From Acidobacteriota bacterium (lineage in GTDB: Bacteria > Acidobacteriota > Terriglobia > Bryobacterales > Bryobacteraceae): DNA of 8,415 nt. Shown here in pieces: positions 6,085-8,415 of this stretch (positions within the stretch are counted from its first letter, which is position 1; the number at the start of each line of letters is the position of its first letter). The position numbers were made by a program, and so were the translations under genes. Where the stretch lies: the NCBI GenBank assembly GCA_947505565.1, contig CANNLB010000070.1, forward strand, positions 1 through 8,415. The letters run 5' to 3'. The notes under the pieces were generated by a model that did no database searches, was not told the DNA's origin, and worked only from the letters and a program-made list of their open reading frames with translations.

Positions 6085-8415
6085 ATGGCAGTAATGCGAA
6101 ACTCTTCTTGGAGCTGGCTAATACTCGGAATCGCATTACTAGCCCAAACGCCCCCCCCCCAAATGGCGGAGCGTCTTGCGACGTTCCGCAATCTAGGCAA
6201 AGCTTTTTACGAGAACCCGACGACGGGCAAAGAGGCTGTCGGAGAGTTCGAGAAGGCGCTGCGGTTGGCGCCGAACTCGCCTCGGGAACGGCTGAATATG
6301 GCGCTCGCGCTTCTGCGAACGGGTGAGACGCAGCGGGCGATGGCGGAGTTAGAAAAGGTGCAGCAGCAGGCTCCGAGGTTGCCGCACACTTGGTACAACC
6401 TAGGCATCCAGTGGAAAAGGTTGGGCGAGACGGAGAAGGCGCTCAGGCAGATGACCCGGTTCGCGGCTCTGGAGCCCGAGAACGCGGGTGGGCATTACAA
6501 CCTGGGCGTGCTGCAGAAGCAAAGCGGCCAGACGGCCGAGTCGTTGGCTTCGTTTCGTCGGGCGGCTTCGCTCGACCCGAATATCTTCGCCCCCCATTTC
6601 CAGATGTTCAACCTGTATCGGCAGGCTGGCGAGAAGGAGAGTTCGGCGCGGGAGTTGGCGGCATTTCAGCGGATCAAAAAAGAGCAGGAAGGGTCGGCAA
6701 TTCCCGAAGATATGGAGTGGAATTTCTTTTCCGAGATTTTGGATGATGCCGAACCGGTGCCTGCTTCGCCGAGCCCGGTGGAGCTGAAGTTCGTTTATGA
6801 GAAAGCAACGCCGCCGGCCAGCGAAGCCGTGGTTTGGCTCGATTACGACCACGACTACGACCTAGACAAATTTGTACTTGGGCCGCAGGTAAAGCTGCTG
6901 CGGAACCACGGCGAGGCGGGGTTTGTGGATCGAACGGCCGACTTTCCATTCGCCGAGTCGGCGGTGACGGGGGGGATGACGTTTCGGGCCGTTTACGAGA
7001 CGAAGGGGATGGACTTGGTGCTGATCCATCCGAACAAGGGCGCCGTGCTGTATCGAGACCAGTTGGCGGGCAAGTATACAGCGGAGCCGTTGGCTCCGAT
7101 AGGGTTGCCGCAGGCGTTTGATTTGGCGAACCGGGCAGAGATGGACCTGCTGCATGCAGACGGAATTTTGAAAAATTCGTTGGGCAAGTTCACGGCGATG
7201 CCGGGGCCGGGCGGGTTGACGGCGGCGGACTTGGAAGGCCGCGGAATGTTGGACCTAGTGACGGCGCGCGGGATTTTGCGGAACGAGGCCAACTATCGCT
7301 GGGCATCGCTCGTGACGCCCGCGGGATGGCCCGAGGATGTAACGGCGGTGACGAGCGCGGACTTGGATGGCGATGGACGGATGGATCTGCTGTTGACTAC
7401 GAAGACCGGGTGGGTGCGGGCGCTAAATCGGTCGGTGCCGAAGGCGAACTGGATCCGGATCCAGTTGACCGGGGTGAAGAATTTGAAGCGTGCGCCGGGG
7501 TCGGAGGTGGAGGTGAAGGCCGGCGGACTCTATCAAAAAAGGCTGTACGATGGGCGGCCAATCACGTTCAATTTGCGGCAGTATAAAGAGGCGGACACGG
7601 TTCGGATCACTTGGGCGAATGGGCTGATTCAGAACGAGACGCGAGTGGTGGCGAACAAGGGGCACGAGTTCAAAGAGGCGCAGCGCCTTTCCGGTTCCTG
7701 TCCGATGATCTGGACTTGGAACGGCAAAGAGTTCGAGTACATCACGGACGTGCTGGGCGTCGCACCGTTGGGGGCCGCGGCCGGGGACGGGGCTTACTTC
7801 CCGGTGGACCATGATGAATACGTGCAGATTCCCGGTTCGTCGCTCAAGGCGCGAGACGGGGCGTACGAAGTCCGACTGACCGAGGAGTTGAGCGAGGTGG
7901 CCTATCTCGATGAGATCAAGTTGATCGCGGTGGACCATCGGATAGGCAGCGAGCTCTATACGAACGATAAGTTTAAGGCGCCTCCGTTTCCGGAGTTTCG
8001 CTTGTTCGGGGTGACGATGGCGGTACGACCGATACGGGCGCGGGATCATCGCGGCGCCGACGTGTTGGGGCGGCTGATCGCGCGGGACGGGGCTTACGTG
8101 GATGGTTTTCGGCGCGGCATGGACGGGATCGCCGAGCGGTCGCACGTCGAGGTTGATTTCGGCAAAGTTGCCGCGGACGGTCGGGCAATCCTGGTGATGA
8201 GCGGGTGGGTGGACTGGGCGGACGGGAGCACGTTTTTGCAAGCTGCGCAGGCGTCGCCGCAGGGGCTGGTGATGCCGTATTTGCAGGTGAAAGATAAGCA
8301 GGGCGATTGGCGGACGGTGATCGAAGATATGGGCATGCCGGCGGGCAAGCCGAAGACGATCGTCGTGGATCTGAGCGGAAGGTGGCTGAGCGCGAGCCGC
8401 GAAGTACGCGTTAGA
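6085..8415 (+). CDS. Exported TPR / FG-GAP / ASPIC-UnbV protein (3' partial)
   Basis: The frame is open for 777 codons from ATG 6085 to the right edge, with no stop. The signal peptide (residues 1-20, hydrophobic core LILGIALLA) is probably cut before Gln21. About five TPR units follow, residues 33-199, with typical helices such as HTWYNLGIQWKRLGETEKAL and GHYNLGVLQKQSGQTAESLA; TPRs bind partner proteins. Next comes an FG-GAP/VCBS-like propeller region (about 250-450). Its Asp-rich loops DYDHDYDLD (253-261) and DLDGDGRMD (426-434) look able to bind calcium, while two between them (near 346-354 and 382-390) have lost the acidic residues. An ASPIC/UnbV-like domain spans about 455-532 (NWIRIQLTGV, then ADTVRITWANG). 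From 533 on is a domain without a name I know, opening SCPMIWTWNGKEFEYITDVL and containing a VEVDFGK segment; similar tails occur in other acidobacterial proteins of this build. The gene follows the CHRD gene by five bases. A C10 tract encodes part of residues 22-26. Confidence 0.93.
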   Translation, partial: MAVMRNSSWSWLILGIALLAQTPPPQMAERLATFRNLGKAFYENPTTGKEAVGEFEKALRLAPNSPRERLNMALALLRTGETQRAMAELEKVQQQAPRLPHTWYNLGIQWKRLGETEKALRQMTRFAALEPENAGGHYNLGVLQKQSGQTAESLASFRRAASLDPNIFAPHFQMFNLYRQAGEKESSARELAAFQRIKKEQEGSAIPEDMEWNFFSEILDDAEPVPASPSPVELKFVYEKATPPASEAVVWLDYDHDYDLDKFVLGPQVKLLRNHGEAGFVDRTADFPFAESAVTGGMTFRAVYETKGMDLVLIHPNKGAVLYRDQLAGKYTAEPLAPIGLPQAFDLANRAEMDLLHADGILKNSLGKFTAMPGPGGLTAADLEGRGMLDLVTARGILRNEANYRWASLVTPAGWPEDVTAVTSADLDGDGRMDLLLTTKTGWVRALNRSVPKANWIRIQLTGVKNLKRAPGSEVEVKAGGLYQKRLYDGRPITFNLRQYKEADTVRITWANGLIQNETRVVANKGHEFKEAQRLSGSCPMIWTWNGKEFEYITDVLGVAPLGAAAGDGAYFPVDHDEYVQIPGSSLKARDGAYEVRLTEELSEVAYLDEIKLIAVDHRIGSELYTNDKFKAPPFPEFRLFGVTMAVRPIRARDHRGADVLGRLIARDGAYVDGFRRGMDGIAERSHVEVDFGKVAADGRAILVMSGWVDWADGSTFLQAAQASPQGLVMPYLQVKDKQGDWRTVIEDMGMPAGKPKTIVVDLSGRWLSASREVRVR
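6151..6160 (+). repeat. C10 homopolymer just after the signal peptide
   Basis: Ten consecutive C bases encode Pro23-Pro25 and the first base of the Gln26 codon, right behind the predicted signal-peptide cleavage site. One base lost would bring TAG at 6194-6196 into frame; one base gained would bring TGA at 6324-6326 into frame. An in-frame ATG lies three bases past the tract, at 6163. The rest of the plus strand is G-rich rather than C-rich, so the run stands out. Confidence 0.9.

Noticed and set aside
7423..8241. Open minus-strand frame of 272 codons antisense to the TPR/ASPIC gene
   Set aside because: It is rich in Arg, Pro and His with no family features, as expected for the mirror of a GC-rich gene, and the plus frame has clear TPR, Asp-loop and ASPIC signatures.

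Overview
The window looks like chromosomal DNA from an Acidobacteriota bacterium of the Solibacter/Bryobacter type. Four signs point there: an Oar-like TonB-dependent receptor, a secreted CHRD-repeat protein ending in the Solibacter-type C-terminal domain (TIGR03437), a TPR plus FG-GAP/ASPIC-UnbV protein, and GC-rich genes with strand-dependent codon choice. This is judged from remembered family features, not from a search.

Layout. At 1-1434 (+) is the C-terminal part of a TonB-dependent outer-membrane receptor cut by the left edge. At 1435-1942 (-) is what I read as a decayed outer-membrane beta-barrel gene: signal peptide, two in-frame stops, a frame change and a recognisable barrel end. 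At 1982-2410 (-) is an intact small conserved hypothetical gene. A 22-bp gap follows, holding a palindromic -10-like octamer, and then a divergent glycerol kinase gene, glpK, at 2433-3929 (+). At 3989-6079 (+) is a secreted 696-aa protein with three CHRD domains and a Solibacter C-terminal domain. Five bases later starts an exported TPR / FG-GAP / ASPIC-UnbV protein, 6085 to the right edge (+), open at its C-terminus.

How the genes relate. GlpK is the only clear metabolic enzyme (glycerol to glycerol 3-phosphate); no glpF or glpD is visible. The CHRD and TPR/ASPIC genes are spaced as an operon, and both products carry signal peptides, so they probably act together outside the cytoplasm; their function is unknown. 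The receptor, the decayed barrel and this pair make the window rich in envelope functions.

I see no CRISPR array, tRNA, rRNA, insertion sequence or recognised defence system. The best leads are a C10 homopolymer just after the signal peptide of the TPR/ASPIC gene, where a one-base slip would abolish the protein (possible phase variation), and the symmetric -10 element between the divergent genes, which would make glpK leaderless with a GTG start.
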